DNA of 64,000 bases from NCBI GenBank assembly GCA_022599915.1, contig JAHZLH010000008.1:1-64000 (forward strand), given 5' to 3'. Position numbers and translations under genes: made by a program. Each line of letters starts with the position of its first letter. Within the stretch, counting starts at the first letter, position 1. Shown here piece by piece: positions 35,505 to 44,943 of the stretch. Source of the DNA: Actinomycetes bacterium (GTDB lineage Bacteria > Actinomycetota > Actinomycetes > S36-B12 > GCA-2699445). The notes under the pieces are model-generated. The model ran no database searches and was not told the DNA's origin. It saw only the letters and a program-made list of their open reading frames with translations.

Positions 35505-38195
35505 TCACATTCGCGGCAGTCGGCGCACCAACGCTGAATCGCCACTGTCTGGTTCCCGCAACCAAGCCGCCGCACCGATAACTTGAACTCCCGAGGGGGC
35601 CGCCACGACTGGGTTGAGATCTAGCCGCTGTAACTGCGGCAGGTCACGACCCATCAGCCCCACCCGACACACCAACTCCTGCAGCGCCGCCATATCCACC
35701 GGCGGCCTCCCGCCGTATCCCGCCAGCAACTGAGCCGAGTCCGGCGACTGGATCAACCTACCTGCGGCAGTGTCGCTGATCGGAGCAACGTGATAGCTGC
35801 GATCAGCGACGACCTCTCCCACTAAACCAGCCGAGCCGAAGGCCAGCACCGGACCGAATACCGGATCTCGGATCAACCGCACGACCGTTTCGATACCGGA
35901 CTTGGGTGTGGCCTGAACGAGCATTCGAGCCGCTGACTCTTGCCGGACGGTGGCTACGAGCGAGAGATAGGCTTGCCGCAACGTCGCCGCACTTCCCAGG
36001 TTGAACCGCCTCGCTTCTTGGCCGTCGATACCCCCTTCGCGTCGCACGCTAGTACTGCGTAACGTCACTGGCCATCCCACTTGGTCGGCCGCAGCTTCGG
36101 CCTCATCCTCCGAACCGACGACCATGCTGGGCAGAAGTGCGATCCCGTAGCAGTCCAGCAGTTCGGACAGTTGCGTGCCCACCAAACTGACCGTGGCACC
36201 CTTTTCCCGAGGCCTGATCGATTCGAGCCGTTCTCGCACGATGATGCGAGAACGCTCCCGATTGATTTCGTCCCGCTCGGGCACAATCCCTGCCGACGCG
36301 CGGCGAGTCTCAGCAGCATCAACCACTCGCTTTAAGACCTCCACCGCTTCTTGGATGATGGCGAAAGTGGGAATCGAGCCGAAATTGGCATCAGAGCCTG
36401 CGGGCGTCAGAATCGAATTGATGCCAGCCGTGCTGTGGAGCACTGCCAACACCGGAGATGTCGCCACCTCCGCTTCCCGCAGCAACGCTTCCTGCAACGG
36501 ACGCGGATCTTCACCCACCGGACTGACATGCACGACCATGAGTGAACCGACGTTTGGTTCCGCTAATGCATCCCGGACCGCATCGACGAGCGGAACGCTG
36601 TTCGACCCCGGATTGACTGCTCGTTGCCGCTGCACCTGCAATCCAGCGGTTGCGCAGGTGTCAGCGACTAGGTTCACCAGCTCCCAAGAATCACCGACTA
36701 CCGTCACACGCTTGCTGGTCGGCTCTGGTTGACATGCCAATAGCCCGGCTAGGTCGACCATCTGATCCAGATCTTTGGCTTCGATCACTCCCGCGGACGC
36801 CAACAAATCTGCAGCCGCTGCTGGATTTAGCGAGGTTCGAACATTTTGGGTGCCGGTAGGGAAGGCTCTGCTGGCTCGGCCTGACCGAACCACGACGACC
36901 GGTTTTTCCGCCGCCACTGCCCGCACCAACCGCAAAAACTTGTTGGGGTCCGCCATTCGCTCCAGATACAACAGAACCACGCGAACTTGACTATCGTCAC
37001 GCCACATCTGCAGCAGTTCATCAGCCCCCAGATCAGCGCGATTTCCGGTTGCCACACACGAAGCGATTCCCAGCCGGCGCTGGGCAAGACGATTCAGTAC
37101 CCCAATCGACAAGGGCGCGGACTGGGTGTAGAGCGCGAGCGGACCGCGCGGCGGCTGTGTCTCGGCGAAACTGGCCTGCAGCTGTACGCGAGGATCGTTG
37201 TTGATCAGGCCGAGGGAACTCGGACCTACCAGTCGCATCCCCTCGCCACGAACGAGTCGCAGCAAAGCCCGTTGATAGTCGGCACCCTCTTGCCCGGTCT
37301 CAGCGAAGCCAGCGCTCACCACAACTACCCCCTGCGCCCCCGCAGCAGCAATTTCCGGGATCAGATCGTCGACGAGATCGGCAGGAACCGCCACAATGGC
37401 TAGATCCACCGGACCGGGAGCATCCGCCACTGTTCGAAAGGCCGGTAGGCCGGCCACTACACCGGCTTCGGGATGAATGGGAAAGATCCGTCCGCGGTAG
37501 CCGCCGGCCACCAACGTGTGCACCAGTTTCCCGCCCATTGACTCTTCTCGCTGGGAGGCGCCAATGATCGCGATCCCCCGCGGATTCAGCAGTCGCCACG
37601 CTGACCGGGCATCGGCGCGGGCTTCTCGACGATGTCGGATCGCGGCGATCTCTCGATTTGGCTCAATCTCGAAGGCAAGTTTCACTATGCCCTCGTCCAG
37701 TTCTTGCGCGACTGTGTAGCCCGCTCGACTGAAGGTGGCCGCCATCTTGCGGTTTCCGGGCAAGACCTCAGCGACGAACCGACGAATACCCTCCTCTCGG
37801 GCGGCAAAGGCCAGATGCTCCAGCAGGATCGAACCCAAACCCCGACTTTGGTAGTCGTCCCGGACCGTGAAAGCCACCTCGCCGTCAGTACCTGACACCC
37901 GGTCCAGCTGCGCCACTCCGATAATGTGCCCGCCGACGAGGGCCATCAGGGCGATCCGATCATGATGATCTGCCGCAATCAGTCGATCAATGTCCTTGTC
38001 CAGTAGCTCCTGATAGGGCGAGAAGTAGCGGTAGTAGATGGATTCCTTGGACAAATGCGTGTGGAATTCCCGCAGTAGTTCGTCGTCGTCGGGTAATACC
38101 GGCCGCAAATGACACACGCTGCCGTCACCCAGTAAGACGTCCACCTCCCAGTCGCCGGGGTAATCTTCCGGCTGGTCAGCTGCAGTCACACCCAC
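35505..38195 (-). CDS. Pat-type protein acetyltransferase: GNAT fused to acyl-CoA synthetase-like domains
   Basis: An 896-residue protein with a GNAT domain first (about 18-180; acetyl-CoA loop [18 protein letters not shown]), then CoA-binding ([18 protein letters not shown]), succinyl-CoA-ligase-like and ATP-grasp domains of the ADP-forming acetyl-CoA synthetase family. The segment that holds the phosphorylated histidine in active synthetases (usually SHTG) reads [11 protein letters not shown], without histidine, so the synthetase part is probably regulatory. This matches protein-lysine acetyltransferases such as Streptomyces PatA, which silence acetyl-CoA synthetase. The GTG at 38195, or one two codons on, starts it. 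It is divergent from parC. Confidence 0.88.
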   Translation of the reverse strand: MGVTAADQPEDYPGDWEVDVLLGDGSVCHLRPVLPDDDELLREFHTHLSKESIYYRYFSPYQELLDKDIDRLIAADHHDRIALMALVGGHIIGVAQLDRVSGTDGEVAFTVRDDYQSRGLGSILLEHLAFAAREEGIRRFVAEVLPGNRKMAATFSRAGYTVAQELDEGIVKLAFEIEPNREIAAIRHRREARADARSAWRLLNPRGIAIIGASQREESMGGKLVHTLVAGGYRGRIFPIHPEAGVVAGLPAFRTVADAPGPVDLAIVAVPADLVDDLIPEIAAAGAQGVVVVSAGFAETGQEGADYQRALLRLVRGEGMRLVGPSSLGLINNDPRVQLQASFAETQPPRGPLALYTQSAPLSIGVLNRLAQRRLGIASCVATGNRADLGADELLQMWRDDSQVRVVLLYLERMADPNKFLRLVRAVAAEKPVVVVRSGRASRAFPTGTQNVRTSLNPAAAADLLASAGVIEAKDLDQMVDLAGLLACQPEPTSKRVTVVGDSWELVNLVADTCATAGLQVQRQRAVNPGSNSVPLVDAVRDALAEPNVGSLMVVHVSPVGEDPRPLQEALLREAEVATSPVLAVLHSTAGINSILTPAGSDANFGSIPTFAIIQEAVEVLKRVVDAAETRRASAGIVPERDEINRERSRIIVRERLESIRPREKGATVSLVGTQLSELLDCYGIALLPSMVVGSEDEAEAAADQVGWPVTLRSTSVRREGGIDGQEARRFNLGSAATLRQAYLSLVATVRQESAARMLVQATPKSGIETVVRLIRDPVFGPVLAFGSAGLVGEVVADRSYHVAPISDTAAGRLIQSPDSAQLLAGYGGRPPVDMAALQELVCRVGLMGRDLPQLQRLDLNPVVAAPSGVQVIGAAAWLREPDSGDSALVRRLPRM

Positions 38196-38267
38196 ACGCT
38201 AGCGAGGTGGTGGTCGGCACACACGCTGAAGCCGCCTACTCTGTTGCTGCAGCCAAAAGGAGGGCCG

Positions 38268-40691
38268 ATGCCACGCACGCGGGAGCCAGCACCAGCGGTC
38301 ATGGAGCGAATCGTCGATATTGACGTCGCCCAAGAGATGCAGGGGTCATTCCTGGAGTACGCCTACTCGGTGATCTACTCCCGAGCGCTTCCCGACGCCC
38401 GCGACGGCCTCAAACCGGTGCAACGGCGGATCTTGTTCCAGATGGCCCAGATGGGTCTGCGGCCAGACCGCGGCCACGTGAAATCCGCTCGCGTCGTGGG
38501 AGAGGTGATGGGTCGGCTTCATCCACACGGGGATAGCGCCATCTACGACGCACTAGTGCGGATGGCGCAACCCTTCAGCCTGCGGCTGCCCATGGTGGAC
38601 GGTCACGGCAACTTTGGCTCACCCGATGATGGGCCCGCTGCCATGCGATATACCGAGTGCCGACTCGCCGCACCCGCACTGGATATGACCGCATCGTTGG
38701 ACGAAGACGTCGTAGATCTGGTCAGTAACTACGACGGTCGCGAGACCGAGCCGCAGGTACTGCCGTCCGCGATTCCCAATCTGTTGGTGAACGGGGCGGC
38801 CGGGATCGCAGTGGGCATGGCTACCAACATGGCTCCCCACAATCTCGGTGAGGTGGTCGCAGCTGCCCGCCATCTGCTGAAGCATCCCCGAGCCTCAGTG
38901 GCTGACCTGAACCGCTTCGTTTTGGGTCCCGATCTCCCCACTGGTGGGCTAGTTGTTGGCTTGGACGGTGTCCGGAAGGCCTACGAGACCGGAAAGGGCT
39001 CGTTCAAAATGCGGGCCCAAACCACGGTGGAGCAGGTGTCTGCTCGCCGGCAGGGCATCGTGATCCACTCACTGCCCTATGGTGTGGGACCGGAACGGGT
39101 GGTGGAACGCATCCGCGACCTCGTCCGCGACAAGAAGTTGACCGGCATCGCGAATCTGGTTGATCTGACCGATGCAGACCACGGCCTGCGGCTGATTGTC
39201 GAGATCAAATCTGGTTTCAACCCCGACGCGGTCTTGGTCCAGTTGTATAAACTCACCCCGATCGAGGAGCAGTTCTCCATCAACAACGTTGCCCTCGTCG
39301 ACGGTCAGCCGCGCACGCTGGGACTTAAAGAATTGCTGCAGGTCTTCCTGGACCACCGGCTAGAGGTGGTGACCCGTCGCTCGGAGTACCGGCGGGCACG
39401 GGCCCAGGAACGACTCCACTTAGTCGAGGGTCTGCTGATTGCGATTCTGGATATCGACGAAGTCATCGCGATCATCCGTGGCAGCGATGACACCGCCATG
39501 GCTCGCCAACGGTTGATGACCGCTTTCGATCTGTCCGAAGCGCAGACCAACTACATCCTGGAGATGCCGCTGCGCCGCCTCACCAAGTTCTCTCGGCTGG
39601 AACTGGAAGCGGAAGCAGAGGAACTTAAGGAACGCATCGAGGCCCTCACTGAGATCTTGGAGAACCCCAAGACTCTGCAGAAAGTGGTGTCCGCGGAGTT
39701 GGCTGAGGTGGCTGACCGCCACGCGGATGAACGTCGTACGGTGCTGCTGGAATCAGCCGAAGCGGAGTTGCCGACCGCCGATCTGGAAGTCCCCGACGGC
39801 CCCTGCTGGGCACTGATGTCCAGCTCCGGACTGCTGGCTCGCACCACCAACACCGAACCACTGTCCACCGAAGGCAAGCGCGCCAGTCACGACAGCATTG
39901 TGGCGGCGGTGACCTCGACAGTCCGCGGTCGGGTCTGCTTGCTGACCTCCGACGGTGCGGCACATCCGATCAACGTCATCGACCTCCCAACATTGCCCGA
40001 CAGCGCCAACGCGCCGGCCTTGTCCGGGGGCAGTTCGATCACTTCGCTCCTCGAACTTCCCAAGAATGTCTCTGTGATCGGCCTGGCCGTCCCGGGCAGC
40101 ACCATCGCCATCGGCACCCAGCAGGGCGTGGTGAAACGGGTCGAGATCGAAGACTTGGCGAAATCGGAATGGCAAATCATCAACCTGGCTGACGGTGATG
40201 CCGTCGTCGGCGCCACCCCGGTTGTCGGTGATGATGACGACATGGTGTTCATTACGGCTGCCGGGCAACTATTGCGTTTTCCGGCCAAAGCCGTGCGGCC
40301 GCAGGGGCGAGCGGCAGGTGGCATGAACGGCATCAAACTGGCCGCAGCGGACGAAGTGGTGTTCTTCGCAGCCGTCACCGCCTCAGACGATGCCGAAGTG
40401 GTGACTGTGGCGGGATCCGCTGATGCCTTGCCCGGCACTACTCCCGGCACGGTGAAGGTAACGCCGCTGTCGGCCTACCCGAGCAAGGGACGGGCAACCG
40501 GTGGCGTTCGCTGCCACAAGTTCCGTTCCGGTGAGGATCGACTGCAGGTCGGTTGGGCTGGGCCTGGTCCGGCACGTGCGGCCACTGCCCGAGGCGCAGC
40601 TGCGCCGCTACCGGAGGCCGACCCTCGCCGCGATGGCACCGGCACGCCCGCGACCAAAAACGTTGCTCGGGTGGGCGGCCGTTTCGCATGA
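38268..40691 (+). CDS. parC: DNA topoisomerase IV subunit A (ParC)
   Basis: An 807-residue DNA-breakage subunit. The N-terminal domain shows [20 protein letters not shown], the quinolone-resistance region [17 protein letters not shown] with the usual serine, and the active-site tyrosine in [10 protein letters not shown]. The C-terminal beta-pinwheel (about 510-780) lacks the QRRGGKG GyrA box and carries [15 protein letters not shown], supporting topo IV over gyrase. The ATG at 38268 follows a near-perfect AAAAGGAGG. The partner parE is 4 kb away on the opposite strand. The stop overlaps the next gene as ATGA. Confidence 0.95.
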   Translation: MPRTREPAPAVMERIVDIDVAQEMQGSFLEYAYSVIYSRALPDARDGLKPVQRRILFQMAQMGLRPDRGHVKSARVVGEVMGRLHPHGDSAIYDALVRMAQPFSLRLPMVDGHGNFGSPDDGPAAMRYTECRLAAPALDMTASLDEDVVDLVSNYDGRETEPQVLPSAIPNLLVNGAAGIAVGMATNMAPHNLGEVVAAARHLLKHPRASVADLNRFVLGPDLPTGGLVVGLDGVRKAYETGKGSFKMRAQTTVEQVSARRQGIVIHSLPYGVGPERVVERIRDLVRDKKLTGIANLVDLTDADHGLRLIVEIKSGFNPDAVLVQLYKLTPIEEQFSINNVALVDGQPRTLGLKELLQVFLDHRLEVVTRRSEYRRARAQERLHLVEGLLIAILDIDEVIAIIRGSDDTAMARQRLMTAFDLSEAQTNYILEMPLRRLTKFSRLELEAEAEELKERIEALTEILENPKTLQKVVSAELAEVADRHADERRTVLLESAEAELPTADLEVPDGPCWALMSSSGLLARTTNTEPLSTEGKRASHDSIVAAVTSTVRGRVCLLTSDGAAHPINVIDLPTLPDSANAPALSGGSSITSLLELPKNVSVIGLAVPGSTIAIGTQQGVVKRVEIEDLAKSEWQIINLADGDAVVGATPVVGDDDDMVFITAAGQLLRFPAKAVRPQGRAAGGMNGIKLAAADEVVFFAAVTASDDAEVVTVAGSADALPGTTPGTVKVTPLSAYPSKGRATGGVRCHKFRSGEDRLQVGWAGPGPARAATARGAAAPLPEADPRRDGTGTPATKNVARVGGRFA

Positions 40692-41515
40692 GCGACGTGG
40701 CCACGCGTTGCTCGCGTGCCAACGGGGCCGAGCCGTTGGCGGGTACCGCCCCGACGGAATCGCACATTTTGATTCTGGAGCAACCGGGAGCATGGGGTCG
40801 GGATGCAGTGTCCGATAGCCAGCTTCCAGCGGAAGTTTGGTCGCGCTGTGCTCCGGAAGGAACTCGGGTCATGCTCGCCCGACGGGCCGACCGCACCAAA
40901 GCGTCCCAGGAGCGGCACTGGTGGTCCTTGCAGGTCGACGGCAGCACGGTGACCAGCCGGGCTGGTGTCATCGGCTGGCAGGATTCGCTGGACGACCGGG
41001 TCTGGCACGGTCCAACTACCACGACAAATCCGATCTTTTTATGCAGCAACGGCAAACGAGATGCCTGCTGCGCTGAGTTCGGTCGAGCACTACTACGGGA
41101 GTTTCCCAATGAGGATCGGCTATGGGAGTGCTCCCATTTGGGCGGGCATCGCTTCGCGCCGACCGCGCTGGTGCTGCGCACCGGGGAGGTGCTAGGTCGG
41201 CTCTCCCCCACATCGCTGACTGCTGCCCTCGCCGGAGCTGCGCCTGGCGCCGATGTGTTGCGCGGCCGAGTTGGTCGTAGCCCCCAACGACAGGTGGCCG
41301 AAATCATCGCCCACACCCAAGCCGGCGTACCGCTTCGCGAGGTTAGCTCGATCCAGCGGGGAACTGACGAAGTGGAACTCACGCTGCGATTGGCCGATGG
41401 TCGGGCAGCCACCTCTCGGCTGCGGCTGCAGCGGCAGGAAGGTTCGCCCCGGTCGGTGTCCTGCGGTCGCGAACTGGAGCCCGCCGTGTTCTGGCAACAA
41501 CTATCGCCAGGCTAG
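40688..41515 (+). CDS. Sucrase/ferredoxin-like (Apd1/Aim32-type) Fe-S protein
   Basis: A 275-residue protein of the thioredoxin-like ferredoxin family. The cluster region has C119 with [10 protein letters not shown] (C127, C128), and [13 protein letters not shown] with H150 and H154. In yeast Apd1 and Aim32 a [2Fe-2S] cluster is held by two cysteines and two histidines with the same HxxxH spacing, so a similar cluster is likely. The ATG lies in the parC stop (ATGA), making it translationally coupled. Its role beside topoisomerase IV is unknown; such proteins are thought to take part in thiol redox chemistry. Confidence 0.88.
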   Translation: MSDVATRCSRANGAEPLAGTAPTESHILILEQPGAWGRDAVSDSQLPAEVWSRCAPEGTRVMLARRADRTKASQERHWWSLQVDGSTVTSRAGVIGWQDSLDDRVWHGPTTTTNPIFLCSNGKRDACCAEFGRALLREFPNEDRLWECSHLGGHRFAPTALVLRTGEVLGRLSPTSLTAALAGAAPGADVLRGRVGRSPQRQVAEIIAHTQAGVPLREVSSIQRGTDEVELTLRLADGRAATSRLRLQRQEGSPRSVSCGRELEPAVFWQQLSPG

Positions 41516-41567
41516 TTGCGAATTCCGTAACTATGCCACTGTCGGCTATAGCGGCTAACGTTCTCCC

Positions 41568-42281
41568 ATGGCTATCAATGACGGCAGCGCAGGTGGATTA
41601 GACGCTGTCGATCCCCGCGCCAAGATCGAGGGGTTGCGCGCCTCGATCGGCACGGCAGTCAAACCACGGTTGCGGGGCTGGCTGCATTTTGGTGCCGCAC
41701 CGATGGCTTTCCTCCTGGGTCTGGGCCTCCTAGTTTTCACCCCGGATCAGAGCCTGCGGTTCGCAGTCGCGGTGTATGTCGCAACCACCGTTTTGCTCTT
41801 CGGTGTGAGCGCCGGCTATCACCTAGGGGCGGGTGGTCGACGCACCAGCGCCGCCCTGAACCGACTCGACCACGCCAATATCTATCTATTCATCGCTGGC
41901 AGCTATACCCCGTTTGCAGTAGCGCTCGACAATGAGCAGATCGGCCGAACGATGCTGCTGCTGGTGTGGAGTATCGCGTTGCTCGGCAGTCTCGTGCGGG
42001 TGATCTGGTGGGGTGCGCCACGCTGGCTTGTGGTGAGTTCTTATTTGGCGTTGGGCTGGGTGTCGGTGCTCTTCCTACCGGCCATTGCCGAGCAATTCAG
42101 TGCCGTCATAGTGGCACTAATGGCAGCGGGCGGAGTGCTGTACTCCATCGGTGCCGTCGTATATGCCCGGAAACGACCCGATCCCCACCCGGAATGGTTC
42201 GGCTATCACGAGGTGTTCCACGGCTTCACCATTGCCGCCTTCCTTCTCCAGTTTGCCGCGATAGCGATGGTCGTCACATGA
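41568..42281 (+). CDS. trhA: TrhA/hemolysin III family membrane protein
   Basis: A 237-residue protein of the PAQR-like hemolysin III family with seven hydrophobic segments. The metal-site motifs are present: SAGYH, LDHANIYLFIAGSYTPF, and the C-terminal GYHEVFHGFT. In E. coli the TrhA relative affects membrane energetics; a haemolytic function is not implied. It starts with ATG at 41568 and its stop overlaps the next start as ATGA. It belongs to the redox-rich stretch between parC and parE. Confidence 0.93.
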   Translation: MAINDGSAGGLDAVDPRAKIEGLRASIGTAVKPRLRGWLHFGAAPMAFLLGLGLLVFTPDQSLRFAVAVYVATTVLLFGVSAGYHLGAGGRRTSAALNRLDHANIYLFIAGSYTPFAVALDNEQIGRTMLLLVWSIALLGSLVRVIWWGAPRWLVVSSYLALGWVSVLFLPAIAEQFSAVIVALMAAGGVLYSIGAVVYARKRPDPHPEWFGYHEVFHGFTIAAFLLQFAAIAMVVT

Positions 42282-42691
42282 CCTCCGCCACTTGGCCAGT
42301 GTCGACCGAGCACCATAGGCCTTTGCTCGTTTTTGACGGCGATTGTGGTTTTTGCACCACCTCGGCCACCTTCATTGTTCGTCGGATCCGCCCGACTGCT
42401 CAGGTCGTGCCGTGGCAACGCCTAAACCTCGGGGACCTCGGCTTGACCGAACAGCAGTGCACTGAGGCAGTTCAATGGGTCACGCCCGACGGTGCGATCC
42501 GTTCCGGTAGTCAGGCGATCATGGCCATGTTGGCGACAGCGGGCGCGCCGTGGCGGGTTCTGGGCCGGGTTGGTGAATGGCCACCCGTAGCGATCCTCGC
42601 GGATCGATGTTACCGCTGGATCGCAGAGCACCGCGGCATGCTGCCTGGCGCTACCCCTGCCTGCGCCCAACCCATCACTGCAACCGGCTAA
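42278..42691 (+). CDS. DCC-family thiol-disulfide oxidoreductase-like protein
   Basis: A 137-residue soluble protein with the defining motif LLVFDGDCGFCT (CxxC) near the N-terminus, then FIVRRIRP and VVPWQRL. DCC proteins are regarded as thioredoxin-like thiol oxidoreductases of undefined substrate. The ATG is inside the trhA stop codon (ATGA), so expression is coupled. The C-terminus has RCYRWIAEHRG and an ACAQP ending with another cysteine. A short GC hairpin may follow after about 25 bases. A metal-independent redox role is likely but unproven. Confidence 0.88.
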   Translation: MTSATWPVSTEHHRPLLVFDGDCGFCTTSATFIVRRIRPTAQVVPWQRLNLGDLGLTEQQCTEAVQWVTPDGAIRSGSQAIMAMLATAGAPWRVLGRVGEWPPVAILADRCYRWIAEHRGMLPGATPACAQPITATG

Positions 42692-42861
42692 CGGCCAACG
42701 ACTCAGCGGCATTTTCTGGCCGCGGGCGGCCCACATCGGGCGCGGTAGCAACCCATTGCCGGTAGCGAGTACCCACGGCAAACCTCACCTCTCGCGGCAA
42801 ATTGTCCGATCAGCGACACCGCTCCCGGCCGAAGTGCCCTAGGTGGGATAAGTTGTCAGCC

Positions 42862-43443
42862 ATGGCTGTTCAGTCGCAACAAACCGAACTGGGAACTGCG
42901 CTTCCCGCCACCACCCTGCCGGATCTCGACGGCAACTCCGTTGATCTGGCGGCTTACCGCGGTGACGAACCACTCGTAGTGGCTTTCGTCGCTAATCACT
43001 GCCCTTATGTCAAACATGTGGAAGCCGAACTCGGCCGATTGGCCGCCGAAGCGGCCGCGGCTGGGGTGAACTTCGTGGCTATCGTCTCCAACGATCTCGC
43101 GAACTACCCTGATGATGATGTTTCGGGTGCGCGTGACCAAGCAAAACGGTCCGGTTGGGACTTCCCGTATCTGATGGACCGCGAGCAAACCGCAGCGATG
43201 GCCTTCGGCGCCGCCTGCACACCCGATTTCTTCGTCTTCGATGCCGACGGAAAACTCGCCTATCGCGGTGCCCTGGATGAATCGTCGCCCAAGAATGGCA
43301 AGCCGCTGACCGGCGATGCCTTGCGTGATGCCATTGCCCGGATCACGCGTGGCGACGAGGTCCCGCTTCCCCACCAGCCGGCGCTGGGCTGTGGAATCAA
43401 GTGGCTACCGGGGAACCAGCCGGAGGGAATCAGTCTGATATGA
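42862..43443 (+). CDS. Thioredoxin-like / AhpC-TSA family protein
   Basis: A 193-residue soluble protein with a thioredoxin fold. The active-site loop is VANHCPYVKHVEAELG with a single cysteine (CPYVKH, not CxxC), and a second cysteine occurs before the cis-proline (GAACTPDFFVFD). This arrangement resembles one-cysteine peroxiredoxin-like proteins. The ATG at 42862 has GGTGGGAT some way upstream. The stop overlaps the ATG of the ferredoxin reductase (ATGA), which points to a joint role, possibly electron transfer from the reductase to a thiol target. No signal peptide is present. Confidence 0.85.
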   Translation: MAVQSQQTELGTALPATTLPDLDGNSVDLAAYRGDEPLVVAFVANHCPYVKHVEAELGRLAAEAAAAGVNFVAIVSNDLANYPDDDVSGARDQAKRSGWDFPYLMDREQTAAMAFGAACTPDFFVFDADGKLAYRGALDESSPKNGKPLTGDALRDAIARITRGDEVPLPHQPALGCGIKWLPGNQPEGISLI

Positions 43444-44423
43444 GTTCCATCGAGGTCGACTACACCATCATCGGTGCCGGGCCCACTGGCCTGTATGGCG
43501 CCTACTACGCAGGTTTCCGCGGCTGGTCCAGCGCCGTCATCGACGCACTACCCGAAGTGGGTGGTCAGATCACCGCGATGTACCCGGAGAAAGATATTTT
43601 CGATGTCGCCGGTTTCCCCTCGGTACGCGGGCGAATTCTGGTGGAACAGCTCAAAGAGCAGGCCGATCAGTTCTCCCCGCAGTACGTGTTGGGTGAACAG
43701 GCTGCGGAGTTGAAGGCTCCGGAAGACGGGCCGATCACCATCACTACGACCCAAGGCACCACCGTCACCACCAAAGCGCTGTGTATCACTGGCGGGATTG
43801 GCTCGTTCCGACCGCGCCCATTGCCGGCAGGGGCTGGCTGGGAGGAACGCGGTTTGGTGTTCTTCGTTCCTAAGCCCGATGAACACGCGGATAAAGACAT
43901 TGTGATTGTCGGCGGTGGTGACTCGGCGCTTGACTGGGCGCACATGCTGCATCCGATCGCCCGCAGCGTGACCGTTGTGCATCGTCGTGATCAGTTCCGG
44001 GCGCATGCGGCGATGGTGGATCAGGCGCGGGATTTGGGGATCGAACTGCTCACCCCATGTGAGGTCACCGCGCTGCGCGGCGAGAGCCAGGTGGAAGAAG
44101 TAGAGGTCACCGGCAAGAAAGATGGCAGCGTGCGGGTGCTTCCTGCCCAAACCGTCGTGGCAGCGCTTGGCTTCATCGCCAACATTGGCCCGATCGCTGA
44201 CTGGGGCCTGGAGCTGGAGAAGCGCCACATTACGGTTGACACGCAGATGCGCACCAACCTGCCAGGGGTCTTTGCCGCCGGCGATATCGCGGTCTACCCC
44301 GGCAAGGTGCCGCTGATCTCTATTGCGTTCGGTGAGGCTGCCTTGGCCGTCAATAACGCCGCTCCGATCATCAATCCAGAACTGGGCGTGTTCCCCGGCC
44401 ATTCGAGTGGAGAATCGAACTGA
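43440..44423 (+). CDS. Ferredoxin/flavodoxin-NADP+ reductase, thioredoxin-reductase-like type
   Basis: A 327-residue homodimeric flavoenzyme. The FAD motif is IIGAGPTGLYGAYYAG at about 9-24, the NADPH motif IVGGGDSALDWA, and the C-terminal FAD motif GVFAAGDIAVYPGK. The CxxC of true thioredoxin reductases is absent, placing it with type 2 ferredoxin-NADP+ reductases. The ATG at 43440 overlaps the preceding stop, and the stop shares a base with the carbonic anhydrase start (TGATG), so three genes are translationally coupled. No ferredoxin gene is in the trio; the Apd1-like Fe-S protein upstream is one possible partner. Confidence 0.92.
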   Translation: MSSIEVDYTIIGAGPTGLYGAYYAGFRGWSSAVIDALPEVGGQITAMYPEKDIFDVAGFPSVRGRILVEQLKEQADQFSPQYVLGEQAAELKAPEDGPITITTTQGTTVTTKALCITGGIGSFRPRPLPAGAGWEERGLVFFVPKPDEHADKDIVIVGGGDSALDWAHMLHPIARSVTVVHRRDQFRAHAAMVDQARDLGIELLTPCEVTALRGESQVEEVEVTGKKDGSVRVLPAQTVVAALGFIANIGPIADWGLELEKRHITVDTQMRTNLPGVFAAGDIAVYPGKVPLISIAFGEAALAVNNAAPIINPELGVFPGHSSGESN

Positions 44424-44935
44424 TGTCGACCTTCCCCGGCGATACCTTCGCCGACGTCATCACCGGCAATGATTCTTACGCAGCAAGTTTCGGCCAGGGC
44501 GACCTACCTGCCCGCGCAGGCCAAGGACTCGCGATCGTCACTTGCATGGATTCCCGCATTGACCCGCTGGCGATCACCGGGCTTCAGGCTGGTGATGCGA
44601 AGGTGATCCGCAACGCGGGGGCGCAAGTCACCGATGAGGTGCTGCAAACGCTAGTGCTGGCGGTCTACCTGTTGGGGGTGACCCGGGTGTTAGTGATGCC
44701 ACACACCAACTGCAAGATGGCTAGTGCGACTGAGACTGAAGTTCATGACCTGCTAACCGAAGCCGCTGGCATGGACACCCGCAGTTTGCAGATCAAAACC
44801 ATCGATGACCAGCTGCAAGCGCTGGCTCGTGATCTGGTGAAGATTCGCAACTACCCCTACTTACCAAGCGACCTGACTGTAGCCGGTGCTATTTACAACG
44901 TGACCAATGGCCAGTTGCAGCCGTTCGAGGACTAG
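44423..44935 (+). CDS. Beta-class carbonic anhydrase
   Basis: A 170-residue zinc enzyme of the beta class, short type. Zinc ligands C41 (TCMDSRIDP, with the Asp-Arg dyad D43/R45), H94 and C97 (MPHTNCKM) are all present. It hydrates CO2 to bicarbonate for carboxylases and pH control. The start codon shares one base with the reductase stop, a close coupling of CO2 hydration and redox genes that I do not recall being described. Its end is eight bases from the convergent parE gene, with no terminator in between. Confidence 0.92.
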   Translation: MSTFPGDTFADVITGNDSYAASFGQGDLPARAGQGLAIVTCMDSRIDPLAITGLQAGDAKVIRNAGAQVTDEVLQTLVLAVYLLGVTRVLVMPHTNCKMASATETEVHDLLTEAAGMDTRSLQIKTIDDQLQALARDLVKIRNYPYLPSDLTVAGAIYNVTNGQLQPFED

Positions 44936-44943
44936 TTCGCCGC

